From contig NZ_FMWG01000002.1 in the NCBI RefSeq assembly GCF_900102795.1, positions 248,001 to 312,000 of the forward strand: DNA of 64,000 nt. The letters are read 5' to 3'. The notes beneath the pieces are model-generated. The model had not been told where the DNA came from and made no database searches. It saw nothing but the letters and a program-made list of their open reading frames with translations. This document shows positions 18,148 to 27,310 of the stretch, piece by piece. Numbering within the stretch: the stretch's first letter is position 1; each line of letters starts with the position of its first letter. The DNA is from Epibacterium ulvae. GTDB lineage: Bacteria > Pseudomonadota > Alphaproteobacteria > Rhodobacterales > Rhodobacteraceae. A program made the translations under genes and the position numbers.

Positions 18148-20178
18148 ATGTTTGAGAAGATCCTGATTGCCAACCGTGGAGAAATCGCCTGTAGGGTTAT
18201 CAAGACCGCACGTAAGATGGGTATCAAAACGGTTGCGATCTATTCCGATGCCGACCGTCAGGCGCTGCATGTGAAAATGGCAGATGAGGCCGTCCACATT
18301 GGCCCACCACCTGCGAACCAGTCTTATATTGTGATAGATAAAGTGATGGAGGCCATCCGCACCTCTGGCGCGCAAGCTGTGCACCCCGGCTATGGGTTCC
18401 TGTCAGAAAACGCTAAATTCGCCGAAGCACTGGAAGCCGAAGGCGTCGCTTTTGTTGGTCCTCCAACAGGCGCGATCGAGGCGATGGGCGATAAAATCAC
18501 CTCCAAGAAAATCGCGCAGGAAGCCGGCGTTTCAACCGTTCCCGGCTACATGGGGCTGATCGAAGACGCAGAAGACGCCGTCAAAATCTCAAACGAGGTT
18601 GGCTACCCCGTGATGATCAAAGCCTCCGCTGGCGGTGGCGGCAAGGGCATGCGCATAGCCTGGAATGACGAGGAAGCCCGCGAAGGCTTTCAGTCATCCA
18701 AGAACGAGGCGGCGAACTCTTTTGGGGACGATCGGATCTTTATCGAAAAATTTGTGACCCAGCCGCGCCACATCGAAATTCAGGTGCTGTGTGATGCCCA
18801 TGGCAACGGCATCTATCTGGGGGAGCGGGAATGCTCGATCCAACGCCGCAACCAAAAGGTTGTAGAAGAAGCGCCAAGCCCCTTCCTGGATGAAGAAACC
18901 CGCCGCGCGATGGGCGAACAATCCGTCGCTTTGGCCAAGGCCGTTGGCTATGCCTCTGCGGGCACCGTTGAATTCATCGTCGACGGCAATAAAAATTTCT
19001 ACTTCCTTGAAATGAACACCCGCCTGCAGGTGGAGCATCCCGTCACCGAACTGATCACTGGCGTTGATCTTGTCGAACAGATGATCCGCGTCGCCAATGG
19101 CGAGCCACTGACCATCACGCAAGACGATGTCACGCTCACAGGCTGGGCCATTGAAAACCGCTTGTATGCGGAAGATCCTTACCGGAACTTCCTGCCTTCT
19201 ATCGGGCGTTTGACCCGCTACCGTCCACCGGCGGAAACCGCGGCTTACACGCCCGGCACCGCTGCTGGTGCTGCCGGGGATGTGGTCGTGCGCAACGATA
19301 CAGGTGTCTTTGAAGGCGGTGAAATTTCCATGTTCTATGATCCGATGATCGCCAAACTCTGCACATGGGCACCCACGCGTGAGGCGGCGATTGCTGCGAT
19401 GCGCACCGCGCTTGACAGTTTTGAAGTCGAAGGCATTGGCCACAATCTGCCGTTCCTGTCTGCCGTGATGGACCATGAAAAATTCACCAGTGGTGATATG
19501 ACCACGGCCTTTATCGCCGAAGAATACCCAGATGGATTTGAAGGCGTCACCTTGGCAGATGCAGATCTGCGTCGCGTTGCGGCATCGGCTGCGGCGATGC
19601 ACCGTGTTGCAGAAATCCGTCGCACCAAAGTGTCTGGTCGGATGGACAATCATGAACGCAAGGTTGGCGATGATTGGGTTGTTTCCTTGCAGGGGCAAAA
19701 CCACGCCGTGGCCATTGCCGCTGACAGTGATGGTTCTACCGTCACCTTTGAGGATGGCACTGCGATCCGCGTGGCCTCAGATTGGACACCGGGGGATCAA
19801 CTGGCGGAACTGACCACAGATGGCGATCCACTTGTGATGAAGGTTGGCAAAATCACGCAAGGGTTCCGCCTGCGTTTGCGCGGTGCGGATCTGAATGTCC
19901 ATGTGCGCACACCACGTCAGGCCGAACTTGCAGCGCTGATGCCGGAAAAGGTGGCGCCAGATACCTCCAAAATGCTGCTCTGCCCAATGCCCGGTCTGAT
20001 CGTAAAGGTTGACGTAGAGGTTGGTCAGGAAGTGCAGGAAGGGCAGGCGCTGTGCACGGTTGAAGCGATGAAAATGGAGAACATCCTGCGCGCCGAAAAG
20101 AAAGGCATTGTTTCCAAAATCAATGCCGCTGCGGGGGAAAGCCTTGCGGTTGATGATGTGATCATGGAGTTCGAATAA
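18148..20178 (+). CDS. pccA: Propionyl-CoA carboxylase alpha subunit (biotin-containing)
   Basis: A 676-residue protein: a biotin carboxylase domain (about 1-450, with glycine-rich ATP loop ASAGGGGKGMR and EMNTRLQVEHPVTE), a linker/BT domain, and a C-terminal biotin carrier domain. The biotinylation motif EAMKMEN places the modified lysine at residue 642. It carboxylates its own biotin with ATP and bicarbonate, and PccB passes CO2 to propionyl-CoA. The GAGGGAG ribosome site supports the start. It is followed by a 61-bp hairpin structure. Confidence 0.95.
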   Translation: MFEKILIANRGEIACRVIKTARKMGIKTVAIYSDADRQALHVKMADEAVHIGPPPANQSYIVIDKVMEAIRTSGAQAVHPGYGFLSENAKFAEALEAEGVAFVGPPTGAIEAMGDKITSKKIAQEAGVSTVPGYMGLIEDAEDAVKISNEVGYPVMIKASAGGGGKGMRIAWNDEEAREGFQSSKNEAANSFGDDRIFIEKFVTQPRHIEIQVLCDAHGNGIYLGERECSIQRRNQKVVEEAPSPFLDEETRRAMGEQSVALAKAVGYASAGTVEFIVDGNKNFYFLEMNTRLQVEHPVTELITGVDLVEQMIRVANGEPLTITQDDVTLTGWAIENRLYAEDPYRNFLPSIGRLTRYRPPAETAAYTPGTAAGAAGDVVVRNDTGVFEGGEISMFYDPMIAKLCTWAPTREAAIAAMRTALDSFEVEGIGHNLPFLSAVMDHEKFTSGDMTTAFIAEEYPDGFEGVTLADADLRRVAASAAAMHRVAEIRRTKVSGRMDNHERKVGDDWVVSLQGQNHAVAIAADSDGSTVTFEDGTAIRVASDWTPGDQLAELTTDGDPLVMKVGKITQGFRLRLRGADLNVHVRTPRQAELAALMPEKVAPDTSKMLLCPMPGLIVKVDVEVGQEVQEGQALCTVEAMKMENILRAEKKGIVSKINAAAGESLAVDDVIMEFE

Positions 20179-20188
20179 TCCGATGACT

Positions 20189-20249
20189 TGCGCCCAGCCA
20201 CATATGTTTGATCCGCAGGCGTTTGCGCCGCAGATCATGGCTGGGCGCA
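20189..20249. repeat. Long nested hairpin after pccA
   Basis: Perfect 12-bp arms (20189-20200 and 20238-20249, TGCGCCCAGCCA and its complement). Inside them TGATC / GATCA and GGCG / CGCC can pair as well, so most of the 61 bases could fold into one stem. No T-run follows. Could act as a terminator, an mRNA 3'-end stabiliser or a binding site. Confidence 0.6.
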
Positions 20250-20401
20250 TTAACCATAAGCCCCGAAACCTCTCTGGGCGCCGCTCTGCGTTAAACGTTT
20301 CTGCAATATATCGACCTACCTTGCGGAGGCACCTTTCTGTCGTGGGGGCAGAGCTTGCGCATCCTGCGCCAGTCTTTGGTGCATCAAAGGAGGGTGGTGA
20401 G

Positions 20402-20920
20402 GTGCTTAGACGTCTTTCGACATCAGGTCTGCGTCTTGCGGCACTTGGTGCAATATTCGTGCTGGTTGGCTGCACAAAACAGGACGAAGAAAGCCTGCGC
20501 GTGGCGCTGGCGGATTGGTTCAAGCTGGGTGAAACACAATATTTCTATGCCACAAGAAAATGTTCCGCCGGTTTGTTTGAACTCAAAAGCACGCGCGTGT
20601 CCTCGCTGGTCAAACGCGCACGCTCTCTGCCAACAGGAATACGGCAGATCGAACGGGGTGAGCCGGTTGTTTTCAAACTCGAAGGGCAAACCCCAACGCA
20701 GGTCACTGAACTGATCATGTCCAGCAGTCTGCACCGGGGAATTGGGGTCATTTCCTCAGGCCTTGGGGCGCGTGCCTGTATGACGGACCCCTTGCAAATC
20801 GCGTATTATCAGGCCCTTCTGGATGTTGAAGCCCAGTTGGTGCTTGATACAGAAGACCGCGCAATCCTTGTGGTGGATCAGACCCACAAGCGCTTGTTCT
20901 ACCTGCGGGGGAAAAGCTGA
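20402..20920 (+). CDS. Lipoprotein with GTG start, in the pccA-mcm interval
   Basis: A 172-residue lipoprotein. The frame is open further upstream, but the strong AAGGAGG ribosome site 8 bases before GTG 20402, and the signal peptide that begins exactly there (LRLAALGAIFVLVGC, lipobox cysteine), fix the start. The mature part is mixed alpha/beta with four further-spaced cysteines (RKCSAG, ARACMTD) and no recognised domain. It ends 4 bp from the convergent DUF4174 gene. The function is unknown. Confidence 0.72.
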   Translation: MLRRLSTSGLRLAALGAIFVLVGCTKQDEESLRVALADWFKLGETQYFYATRKCSAGLFELKSTRVSSLVKRARSLPTGIRQIERGEPVVFKLEGQTPTQVTELIMSSSLHRGIGVISSGLGARACMTDPLQIAYYQALLDVEAQLVLDTEDRAILVVDQTHKRLFYLRGKS

Positions 20921-20924
20921 TGGC

Positions 20925-21368
20925 TCAGCTGTCTCTGCGATCTTCCACCTCACGCAATCGCGTCGGGATCTTGTCGATGGTGCGGCTCAGCTCGCGCACT
21001 GTCCACGGGAAGGGTTTGCGCAGTTTGACGCCACCATCCTTGCCAATCAGCACCAATTGGAACCCACGTGGCCGCAGCTTTGTGCGCCATGGAGATTTTG
21101 CGTCTGGGGTGCTGTCAAACAGAACAACAACATCACGCGCTCGCAAAGCTTCCTCGTTTTCCCGTAATAACGCCAGCTGTTCTTGGTACCGTGGGTCCGC
21201 CTCGGTGTCTGCGAACACCAATATCGGGCGTTTCTTCCATAAGAAATCATTCAAATTTGACTCAACTCCCGCCATAAATAGCGGCTCGTTTGCGCCTGCG
21301 GTCACCTCTTCTGCCCCAATTGGGGAGGTAAGAAAGAGTGTCAAAACAATGGCTAAGAAAGGTCTCAT
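20925..21368 (-). CDS. DUF4174 exported protein
   Basis: A 147-residue protein with a signal peptide (AIVLTLFLTSPIGA). The body (LNDFLWKKRPILVFADTEADPRYQEQ ... GFQLVLIGKDGGVKLR) has the thioredoxin-like pattern of DUF4174 but no CxxC, so it should not act as a simple redox protein. The ATG at 21368 is chosen for its AAGGAGG site. An in-frame ATG at 21449 also exists inside the large inverted repeat upstream. Likely periplasmic; the role is unknown. Confidence 0.78.
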   Translation of the reverse strand: MRPFLAIVLTLFLTSPIGAEEVTAGANEPLFMAGVESNLNDFLWKKRPILVFADTEADPRYQEQLALLRENEEALRARDVVVLFDSTPDAKSPWRTKLRPRGFQLVLIGKDGGVKLRKPFPWTVRELSRTIDKIPTRLREVEDRRDS

Positions 21369-21423
21369 TGCGCCTCCTTTTCTAGCCAATATAGGCCAGA
21401 AAATGGCAAATGCGATGGGGCAT

Positions 21424-21570
21424 CCCAATATGTCTCGAAAAAACCTCATAATCTTAACCGTCCCGGTAAGCTTTGGTCGCCAAACTGGAAACAGTTTAGG
21501 GTTATTGCTGCTCCGACAGCCTCCGGTAGAAGGACCGGTCAAGATTATGAGAGTTTTTCTGCACATTGGT
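21424..21570. repeat. Large imperfect inverted repeat around the sulfotransferase-like start
   Basis: Arms at 21424-21464 and 21532-21570 match by eye over about 38 bases at roughly 80% identity, with an identical core CTCATAATCTT. Each arm carries an ATG reading outward (21547 on plus, 21449 on minus). Near the middle CAAACTG-GAAA-CAGTTT (21481-21497) forms a tetraloop hairpin. Confidence 0.7.
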
Positions 21571-22479
21571 GCGCACCGCTGCGCAACCACATCATTCCAA
21601 GAATACATGCGCCAGAACGTGGCTTCCATTGCCACACAGGGCGTGGGGTATTGGGGGCCCAATCAGACCCGCCGCGGCCTGTTTCAGGGTGTTCTGCCCG
21701 GACCACAAACAAGCCCTGATGACGATCAGGCCGAACGCGCGCGCGGCCGTGTCCAGCTGAAACTGGCGGCCGAACGCGCAACTGGTTTTCAACAGCTGGT
21801 GATTTCAGATGAAAACCTGATGGGGTCGATGCGCCAGAACCTCCATATTGGCGGACTTTACAGCGACGTGGGCGAACGTATGGCGCGATTTGCCGCGACG
21901 TTTGATGATCAGCTCACAGATGTGGTTCTGAACATTCGCAGTCTGGATCACTATTGGGCTTCTGCGCTGACCTACGGTGTTGCGCGCGGCTTCCCCTTCC
22001 CAAATAAAAACACCTTGGATCGCTATGCCCGCGCCACCCGCAGCTGGCGTGATGTGATCACAGATGTGGCGCTGGCTCTGCCAGACGTAAATCTGTGGGT
22101 GCAGCCTTTTGATGCGTTTGGCGGCCGCCCTGATGCGCAGCTGAACTCCATGACAGGTATTGATGCGCCGCGCACACATGCACGCATCCGACTGAACAGA
22201 TCGCCGCGCGTCGAAGAACTGCGGACCTATCTGGTGGAGGAAGATGCGCAGAAACTAGATGGCCAATTTGGCCGCTGGCGCCCCTTTGACGAAGAACAAG
22301 TTGCGCTGATGCGCGAAGCCTATGCTGACGATGTCATGTGGCTGGTCAGCGGTGCCGATGGTTTGGCGCAACTTTCAGAAGACAATCAAGACCAAGCGGA
22401 AGGACCACAACCATTCCGCAGAACACTGACACGAGGAAGACCCCATGACCAAAACCAACAAGTGGCGGGATCTGGCTGA
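21547..22479 (+). CDS. Sulfotransferase-like protein
   Basis: A 310-residue protein whose N-terminus ([20 protein letters not shown]) resembles the PAPS-binding loop of bacterial sulfotransferases, usually HIGxxKTGTTSLQ; here Arg replaces the usual lysine. A later serine-containing [13 protein letters not shown] fits the 3'-phosphate-binding segment. The acceptor is unknown. The start lies within the right arm of a large inverted repeat. The 3' end overlaps mcm by 35 bp, so the two are probably translated from one message. The low-complexity tail after residue ~275 arises in the overlap region. Confidence 0.7.
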   Translation: MRVFLHIGAHRCATTSFQEYMRQNVASIATQGVGYWGPNQTRRGLFQGVLPGPQTSPDDDQAERARGRVQLKLAAERATGFQQLVISDENLMGSMRQNLHIGGLYSDVGERMARFAATFDDQLTDVVLNIRSLDHYWASALTYGVARGFPFPNKNTLDRYARATRSWRDVITDVALALPDVNLWVQPFDAFGGRPDAQLNSMTGIDAPRTHARIRLNRSPRVEELRTYLVEEDAQKLDGQFGRWRPFDEEQVALMREAYADDVMWLVSGADGLAQLSEDNQDQAEGPQPFRRTLTRGRPHDQNQQVAGSG

Positions 22480-24571
22480 AAAAGAACTGCGCGGACGCCC
22501 GCTTGAGGAACTGACCTGGGACACGTTGGAAGGTATCCCGGTCAAACCTCTTTATACCGAAGATGACACCAAGGAGCTGCCGCATATGGGCTCCTTGCCC
22601 GGATTTGGCCCCTTCACCCGCGGGGTCAAAGCCACCATGTACGCCGGACGTCCCTGGACCATCCGGCAATATGCGGGGTTCTCAACAGCTGAAGAAAGCA
22701 ACGCCTTTTACCGCCGCAACCTTGCGGCCGGTCAGCAGGGTGTCTCTGTTGCCTTTGATCTGGCAACCCACCGTGGCTATGACAGCGATCACCCCCGTGT
22801 TGAAGGGGATGTTGGCAAGGCAGGTGTTGCCATTGACAGCGTCGAGGACATGAAAGTCCTGTTTGATGGCATCCCGCTCGATAAGGTCTCGGTCTCGATG
22901 ACAATGAATGGCGCGGTGATCCCGGTGCTGGCGTCTTTTATTGTGGCGGGCGAAGAGCAGGGGCATGACAAATCCGTGCTAGCAGGCACCATTCAGAATG
23001 ACATTCTGAAAGAATTCATGGTCCGCAACACTTATATCTACCCGCCCGAACCTTCGATGCGGATCATTTCCGATATCATCGAATATACCTCAAACGAGAT
23101 GCCAAAATTCAACTCGATCTCGATTTCGGGCTACCACATGCAAGAGGCCGGCGCGAACCTTGTGCAGGAACTGGCCTATACCATCGCCGACGGGCGTGAA
23201 TATGTGCGCGCTGCGATCAATGCCGGAATGGATGTTGATAAATTCGCAGGCCGTCTGTCGTTCTTCTTTGCCATTGGTATGAATTTCTTTATGGAAATCG
23301 CCAAATTGCGCGCGGCCCGTACGCTTTGGCATCGGGTGATGACCGAATTTGGCGCGAAATCCGAACGCTCTAAAATGCTGCGCACTCACTGTCAGACCTC
23401 TGGCGTATCTCTGCAGGAACAAGACCCCTATAACAACGTGATCCGCACCGCCTATGAGGCGATGAGCGCGGTTTTGGGCGGCACACAATCCTTGCACACC
23501 AACGCGCTGGATGAAGCCATTGCGCTGCCCACAGATTTTTCCGCCCGCATTGCCCGCAACACACAGCTTGTCTTGCAGGAAGAAACAGGCGTGACCAATG
23601 TGGTCGATCCTCTGGCGGGGTCATACTATGTTGAAAGTCTCACCAATGATCTGATCGAAAAGGCCTGGGCTCTGATCGAAGAGGTTGAAGAAATGGGCGG
23701 CATGACCAAAGCGGTCGAAAGCGGCATGCCCAAACTGCGCATCGAAGAATCTGCAGCGCGCCGTCAGGCCATGATTGATCGCGGCGAAGAGGTGGTGGTG
23801 GGCGTCAACAAATACCGCAAAGAGCAGGAAGACCCGATCGATATTCTGGATGTCGATAACGTCGCAGTCCGGGAAAGCCAGATTGCACGTCTGAACCAGA
23901 TGCGCGCAGATCGCGATGAAACCGCCTGCCAAACCGCGCTGGATGAATTGACCCGCCGCGCAAAAGAGGGCGGCAACCTGTTGGAAGCGGCAGTGGAAGC
24001 TGCCCGTATGCGCGCCTCAGTCGGAGAGATCAGCATGGCCATGGAAAAAGAGTTTGGACGCCACCGTGCAGAAGTCAAAACACTCGCCGGTGTTTATGGC
24101 GCGGCCTATGAAGGCGACGAAGGCTTTGCCGCCATTCAGAAATCCATCGAAGACTTCGCAACAGAGGAAGGCCGCCGCCCCCGTCTGTTGGTGGTGAAAA
24201 TGGGGCAAGACGGCCATGACCGTGGCGCCAAGGTGATTGCCACTGCCTTTGCAGACATTGGCTTTGATGTGGATGTCGGGCCTTTGTTCCAAACCCCCGC
24301 CGAGGCCGCGCAGGATGCGGTGGACAATGATGTGCATGTGATCGGCATTTCCAGCCAGGCCGCAGGGCATAAAACCCTTGCACCACAATTGATTGAGGCA
24401 CTGAAAGAACAAGACGCCGAAGATATTATTGTGATTTGTGGCGGTGTGATTCCGCAACAGGACTATCAGTTCCTCTATGATCATGGAGTAAAAGCCATCT
24501 TTGGTCCTGGAACCAATATTCCAGAAGCTGCCAAAAATATTCTGGATCTGATCCGCGTGGCACGTCGCTAA
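22445..24571 (+). CDS. mcm: Methylmalonyl-CoA mutase
   Basis: A 708-residue single-chain adenosylcobalamin enzyme. The N-terminal TIM-barrel domain (about 30-540) contains [20 protein letters not shown] and [12 protein letters not shown] segments, and the C-terminal cobalamin domain carries the DGHDRG motif with the cobalt-ligating His591 and [11 protein letters not shown]. It converts (R)-methylmalonyl-CoA to succinyl-CoA, completing propionyl-CoA assimilation started by PccAB. An epimerase gene is not in the window. GAGGAAG precedes the ATG. It overlaps the sulfotransferase-like gene. Confidence 0.96.
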   Translation: MTKTNKWRDLAEKELRGRPLEELTWDTLEGIPVKPLYTEDDTKELPHMGSLPGFGPFTRGVKATMYAGRPWTIRQYAGFSTAEESNAFYRRNLAAGQQGVSVAFDLATHRGYDSDHPRVEGDVGKAGVAIDSVEDMKVLFDGIPLDKVSVSMTMNGAVIPVLASFIVAGEEQGHDKSVLAGTIQNDILKEFMVRNTYIYPPEPSMRIISDIIEYTSNEMPKFNSISISGYHMQEAGANLVQELAYTIADGREYVRAAINAGMDVDKFAGRLSFFFAIGMNFFMEIAKLRAARTLWHRVMTEFGAKSERSKMLRTHCQTSGVSLQEQDPYNNVIRTAYEAMSAVLGGTQSLHTNALDEAIALPTDFSARIARNTQLVLQEETGVTNVVDPLAGSYYVESLTNDLIEKAWALIEEVEEMGGMTKAVESGMPKLRIEESAARRQAMIDRGEEVVVGVNKYRKEQEDPIDILDVDNVAVRESQIARLNQMRADRDETACQTALDELTRRAKEGGNLLEAAVEAARMRASVGEISMAMEKEFGRHRAEVKTLAGVYGAAYEGDEGFAAIQKSIEDFATEEGRRPRLLVVKMGQDGHDRGAKVIATAFADIGFDVDVGPLFQTPAEAAQDAVDNDVHVIGISSQAAGHKTLAPQLIEALKEQDAEDIIVICGGVIPQQDYQFLYDHGVKAIFGPGTNIPEAAKNILDLIRVARR

Positions 24572-24672
24572 GGGCAGGGGCAAAGTGCCCCAACTTGCAA
24601 ATCAAACAGATCAAGCACAGGAGAGCGCTTTGCTGTGCTTGAGCGATACTGCAGTTTATTTAAGTACATAAA

Positions 24673-24724
24673 AAGTTCGGATGGAGCCCTTTTAGGGCAT
24701 CGGAATTGTGTTGATACCGAACTT
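24673..24724. repeat. Nested inverted repeats between mcm and a GNAT gene
   Basis: Outer arms AAGTTCGG (24673-24680) and CCGAACTT (24717-24724) enclose an inner GCCC-TTTTA-GGGC hairpin. It lies in an AT-rich 228-bp gap. Role unknown; possibly a terminator remnant or the edge of an acquired segment. Confidence 0.45.
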
Positions 24725-24799
24725 ATGTGGGCTGTTTGTCGTTTGTGAAAGCGAGCGGCCCCGATACATAAGACACAAACAGTTTAGGTCGAAATTAAA

Positions 24800-25273
24800 T
24801 TGAAACATGAAATTACATTCACCCGCTTATCCAAAATTGATCCGGCTGAGATCATAGCTCATATGTCTGATCCTCGTGTTGCAGAACATATGCCGCTTCT
24901 GACCTTCGAATGGGATGAAGCAGCCGTAGCCAAATTTATAGCCACTAAAGAAGCATGCTGGAGCCGCGACGGGCTAGGCCATTGGGCCATATTGCAAGAC
25001 AATCAGTATGTCGGCTGGGGAGGTTTTCAGAAGGAAGGAGATGAGTGGGATTATGGTCTAGTTCTCAAGCCAAACTCTTTTGGGCACGGTGTACGCATTT
25101 CGAAAAAGGCGTTTGAGTTTGCCGTCGCTGATGAACGCATCCCATATGTAACTTTTCTGCTGCCGCCATCGCGCAAAAATCTGGGCGCGCTCAAAAGGCT
25201 TGGGGCAGAATTTGTGGGTGAGATAAGTTATGACGGTTCAACCTTTCTCAAATACCAGCTCAAAACCAAATGA
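24800..25273 (+). CDS. GNAT-family N-acetyltransferase
   Basis: A 157-residue acetyltransferase of the RimJ/RimL-like GNAT type: FTRLSKIDPAEIIAHMSDPRVAEHMP, GHWAILQDNQYVGWGGF and a C-terminal PSRKNLGALKRLGAEFVGE fit strands 4-5 and the acetyl-CoA loop. The start is TTG at 24800 with a weak AGGT site; the first in-frame ATG is 21 codons in and would cut the fold. Base composition is AT-richer than neighbours, which hints at acquisition. The acceptor is unknown. Confidence 0.75.
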   Translation: MKHEITFTRLSKIDPAEIIAHMSDPRVAEHMPLLTFEWDEAAVAKFIATKEACWSRDGLGHWAILQDNQYVGWGGFQKEGDEWDYGLVLKPNSFGHGVRISKKAFEFAVADERIPYVTFLLPPSRKNLGALKRLGAEFVGEISYDGSTFLKYQLKTK

Positions 25274-25428
25274 TTGCAAGGCCTGTGTCTGACTTATTCA
25301 GACATGCTGCAATCTGTGAAAACGTGACGATGTAGCGGATGCATACATAGTGAATTGACGCTCCTTTCGCTCTCTTCAGAAAACGCTAGTGTCAGCCCCA
25401 TTGCGGGCAAACTTATGCGGGGTATCTC

Positions 25429-26031
25429 ATGCTGAAACTTGACCATATCGCAGTGGCTGGCGAAACGCTCGAGGCCGCGCGGGCACATGTGGAAGGCGCG
25501 CTGGGCGTGCCTTTGCAGGAGGGTGGGCAGCATGCGCGATTTGGCACCCATAATGCGCTTTTGGGGCTTGCAGATGGCCTATATCTGGAGGCAATTGCCG
25601 TCGATCCTGCGCAAACGCCGGAACATACGCCGCGCTGGTTTGACCTGGATCGTTTTACAGGTCAGCCACGGTTAACCAATTGGATTTGCAGCGCAGAGGA
25701 TCTGGCGCGCACTTTGGAAAACCTGCCGCAAGCCGGGCACATCCATGCTCTCAGCCGTGGGGCGCTCCAATGGCAGATGGCGGTGCCGGAAACCGGCGTT
25801 TTGCCCTTTGATAACCTGTGCCCGGCGCTGCTGCAGTGGGACTGCCCACATCCTGCGGCATCGCTCACGCAACAAGGATGCAGCCTTCAGCGTCTCGTCG
25901 TTTGCCATCCAGAGACCAAGGCCTTGGCGCAGCTTTGCGGGCCGGTGAAGGGTCCTGTTGTTTTTGAAACGGGTGCTCCGCAGGTGATTGCTGAAATTCA
26001 AACCCCGCATGGTCTGCGTCTCTTGCAATAA
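25429..26031 (+). CDS. VOC-family (Glyoxalase_3-like) protein
   Basis: A 200-residue protein starting MLKLDHIAVAGETLEAARAH, the typical first strand and helix of vicinal-oxygen-chelate proteins; HARFGTHNALLGLADGLYLEAI follows as the second strand pair, with His and Glu as possible metal ligands. It resembles the Glyoxalase_3-like family (PF13468). The substrate is unknown. It stands alone with a 155-bp leader; an 8-bp inverted repeat (26045-26052 / 26093-26100) with a 40-nt loop follows the stop. Confidence 0.75.
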   Translation: MLKLDHIAVAGETLEAARAHVEGALGVPLQEGGQHARFGTHNALLGLADGLYLEAIAVDPAQTPEHTPRWFDLDRFTGQPRLTNWICSAEDLARTLENLPQAGHIHALSRGALQWQMAVPETGVLPFDNLCPALLQWDCPHPAASLTQQGCSLQRLVVCHPETKALAQLCGPVKGPVVFETGAPQVIAEIQTPHGLRLLQ

Positions 26032-26121
26032 AGCAGCATCAAAGAGGCGGGCGATCAAAAAATTTGTATCAATATGTCTTTGTTCACTGACAGCCCGCCT
26101 AAAGCGGAGTAAACATAGGCT

Positions 26122-26820
26122 ATGTCACTCTGGTCTCGAATTTCTGAAGCTCTGTCTGCGCTTGCCAATGGTGAGACGCTCAGCGAGGTTTTCGATCGCC
26201 TGCGCACCCCACCGGAACGCACCGTGGCTTTTGCCATTGCCGTTGTTGCGCTTGGGGCAAAGATGGCCAAGGCAGACGGGCAGGTGACGCGGGATGAGGT
26301 CACAGCCTTTCGGGAAGTGTTTCGCATTCCACAGAAAGACGAAGCAGGCGCTGCAAGGGTGTTTAATCTGGCGCGTCAGGATGTCGGCGGCTTTGAAGAC
26401 TACGCGCGCCGTATTCAGAAAATGTTTGCAGATGATCCCACAACCTTGTGTGATTTGATGGAAGGCCTGTTCCATATCGCAATGGCAGATGGGTTTTATC
26501 ATCCTGGCGAAAATGAATTTCTGCACGAGGTCAGCCGGATTTTCGGCCAGACCGAAGCGCAATTCTTAGCCCTGCGCGCCCGGTTTGTACCAGATGCCCC
26601 ACGGGATCCCTATACCGTTTTGGGCGTGTCACCGACGGCCAGCTTGGATGAGATCCGCAAACATTGGCGGCAATTGGTGCGCGATACGCACCCCGATTCA
26701 ATGATGGCACGCGGCGTCCCCGAAGAGGCAATCCGCCTTGCGGAAAAGAAGATGATTGATATCAACCGTGCTTGGGATGAAATCAATGGCTGTGCTTCAA
26801 AACGCGTTGGCGCTGCATAA
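26122..26820 (+). CDS. TerB plus DnaJ-domain protein (DjlA-like)
   Basis: A 232-residue protein with a TerB-like helical domain (about 35-150, with KADGQVTRDEV and MADGFYHPGENEF acidic motifs) and a C-terminal J domain (about 161-224) whose HPD triad is intact at 190-192. DjlA proteins stimulate DnaK ATPase; unlike E. coli DjlA there is no clear N-terminal membrane anchor here, so it is probably cytoplasmic. It stands ahead of a small exported-protein gene on the same strand. Confidence 0.88.
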   Translation: MSLWSRISEALSALANGETLSEVFDRLRTPPERTVAFAIAVVALGAKMAKADGQVTRDEVTAFREVFRIPQKDEAGAARVFNLARQDVGGFEDYARRIQKMFADDPTTLCDLMEGLFHIAMADGFYHPGENEFLHEVSRIFGQTEAQFLALRARFVPDAPRDPYTVLGVSPTASLDEIRKHWRQLVRDTHPDSMMARGVPEEAIRLAEKKMIDINRAWDEINGCASKRVGAA

Positions 26821-26941
26821 GGGGGTGCACAAGAGGTGCATGGGCGGTGTACGGACCGTGCCCGGCGTTTTTGCGCTGATTGGCATGCCTTCTGCAGGCC
26901 GGTGTCTTACATTTGTGATGTCCCCTTTCCATATTGAAGCC

Positions 26942-27292
26942 ATGAAACAGATTTTTTTCACCTGTCTGCTGATGTGTTCAACTGCATCGATGGTTCGCGC
27001 CGAAGAACCGCCTTCGTTGATTGAACAAGGATTGGAACTGTTTATGCAAGGCTTGCAGGATGAGATGAGCCCGGCGCTTGAGACCATGCAAGACTTGCTG
27101 GAACAGGTCGGACCCTCGCTTGGCGCATTCCTTACCGAAATGGGACCTGCGCTTGCGGAGATCGCCAGCGAGATCGAAGACTGGAGCGCTTATGAGCTTC
27201 CCGAAATTCTGCCCAACGGCGATATCATTATCCGCAAGAAACCCACTGAAGACGCGGATGAACCACGCCCGGAAGGCGAGGTCGAACTCTGA
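26942..27292 (+). CDS. Small periplasmic protein of a Rhodobacterales family
   Basis: A 116-residue protein. The ATG at 26942 is chosen because the signal peptide begins there (MKQIFFTCLLMCSTASMVRA). The mature part is an amphipathic, acidic helix-rich stretch (LIEQGLELFMQGLQDEMSPALETM) ending in a beta-like NGDIIIRKKP. Related Rhodobacterales proteins are sometimes labelled AAA+ ATPase, but no Walker motif exists. It converges on ppx with an 18-bp gap. The function is unknown. Confidence 0.7.
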   Translation: MKQIFFTCLLMCSTASMVRAEEPPSLIEQGLELFMQGLQDEMSPALETMQDLLEQVGPSLGAFLTEMGPALAEIASEIEDWSAYELPEILPNGDIIIRKKPTEDADEPRPEGEVEL

Positions 27293-27310
27293 TCTACATG
27301 GGCCCAGGGG

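Noticed and set aside
18694-19704. A 336-codon open frame on the minus strand inside pccA
   Set aside because: It is antisense to a firmly identified enzyme, rich in His, Arg and Phe in the way mirror frames are, and has no ribosome site.
20250-20300. CtrA-like TTAACCAT near the pccA-lipoprotein gap
   Set aside because: The second half-site is missing at the right spacing, and short matches are expected by chance.
26045-26100. 8-bp inverted repeat with a 40-nt loop after the VOC gene
   Set aside because: Loop too long and no T-run; not convincing as a terminator or operator.
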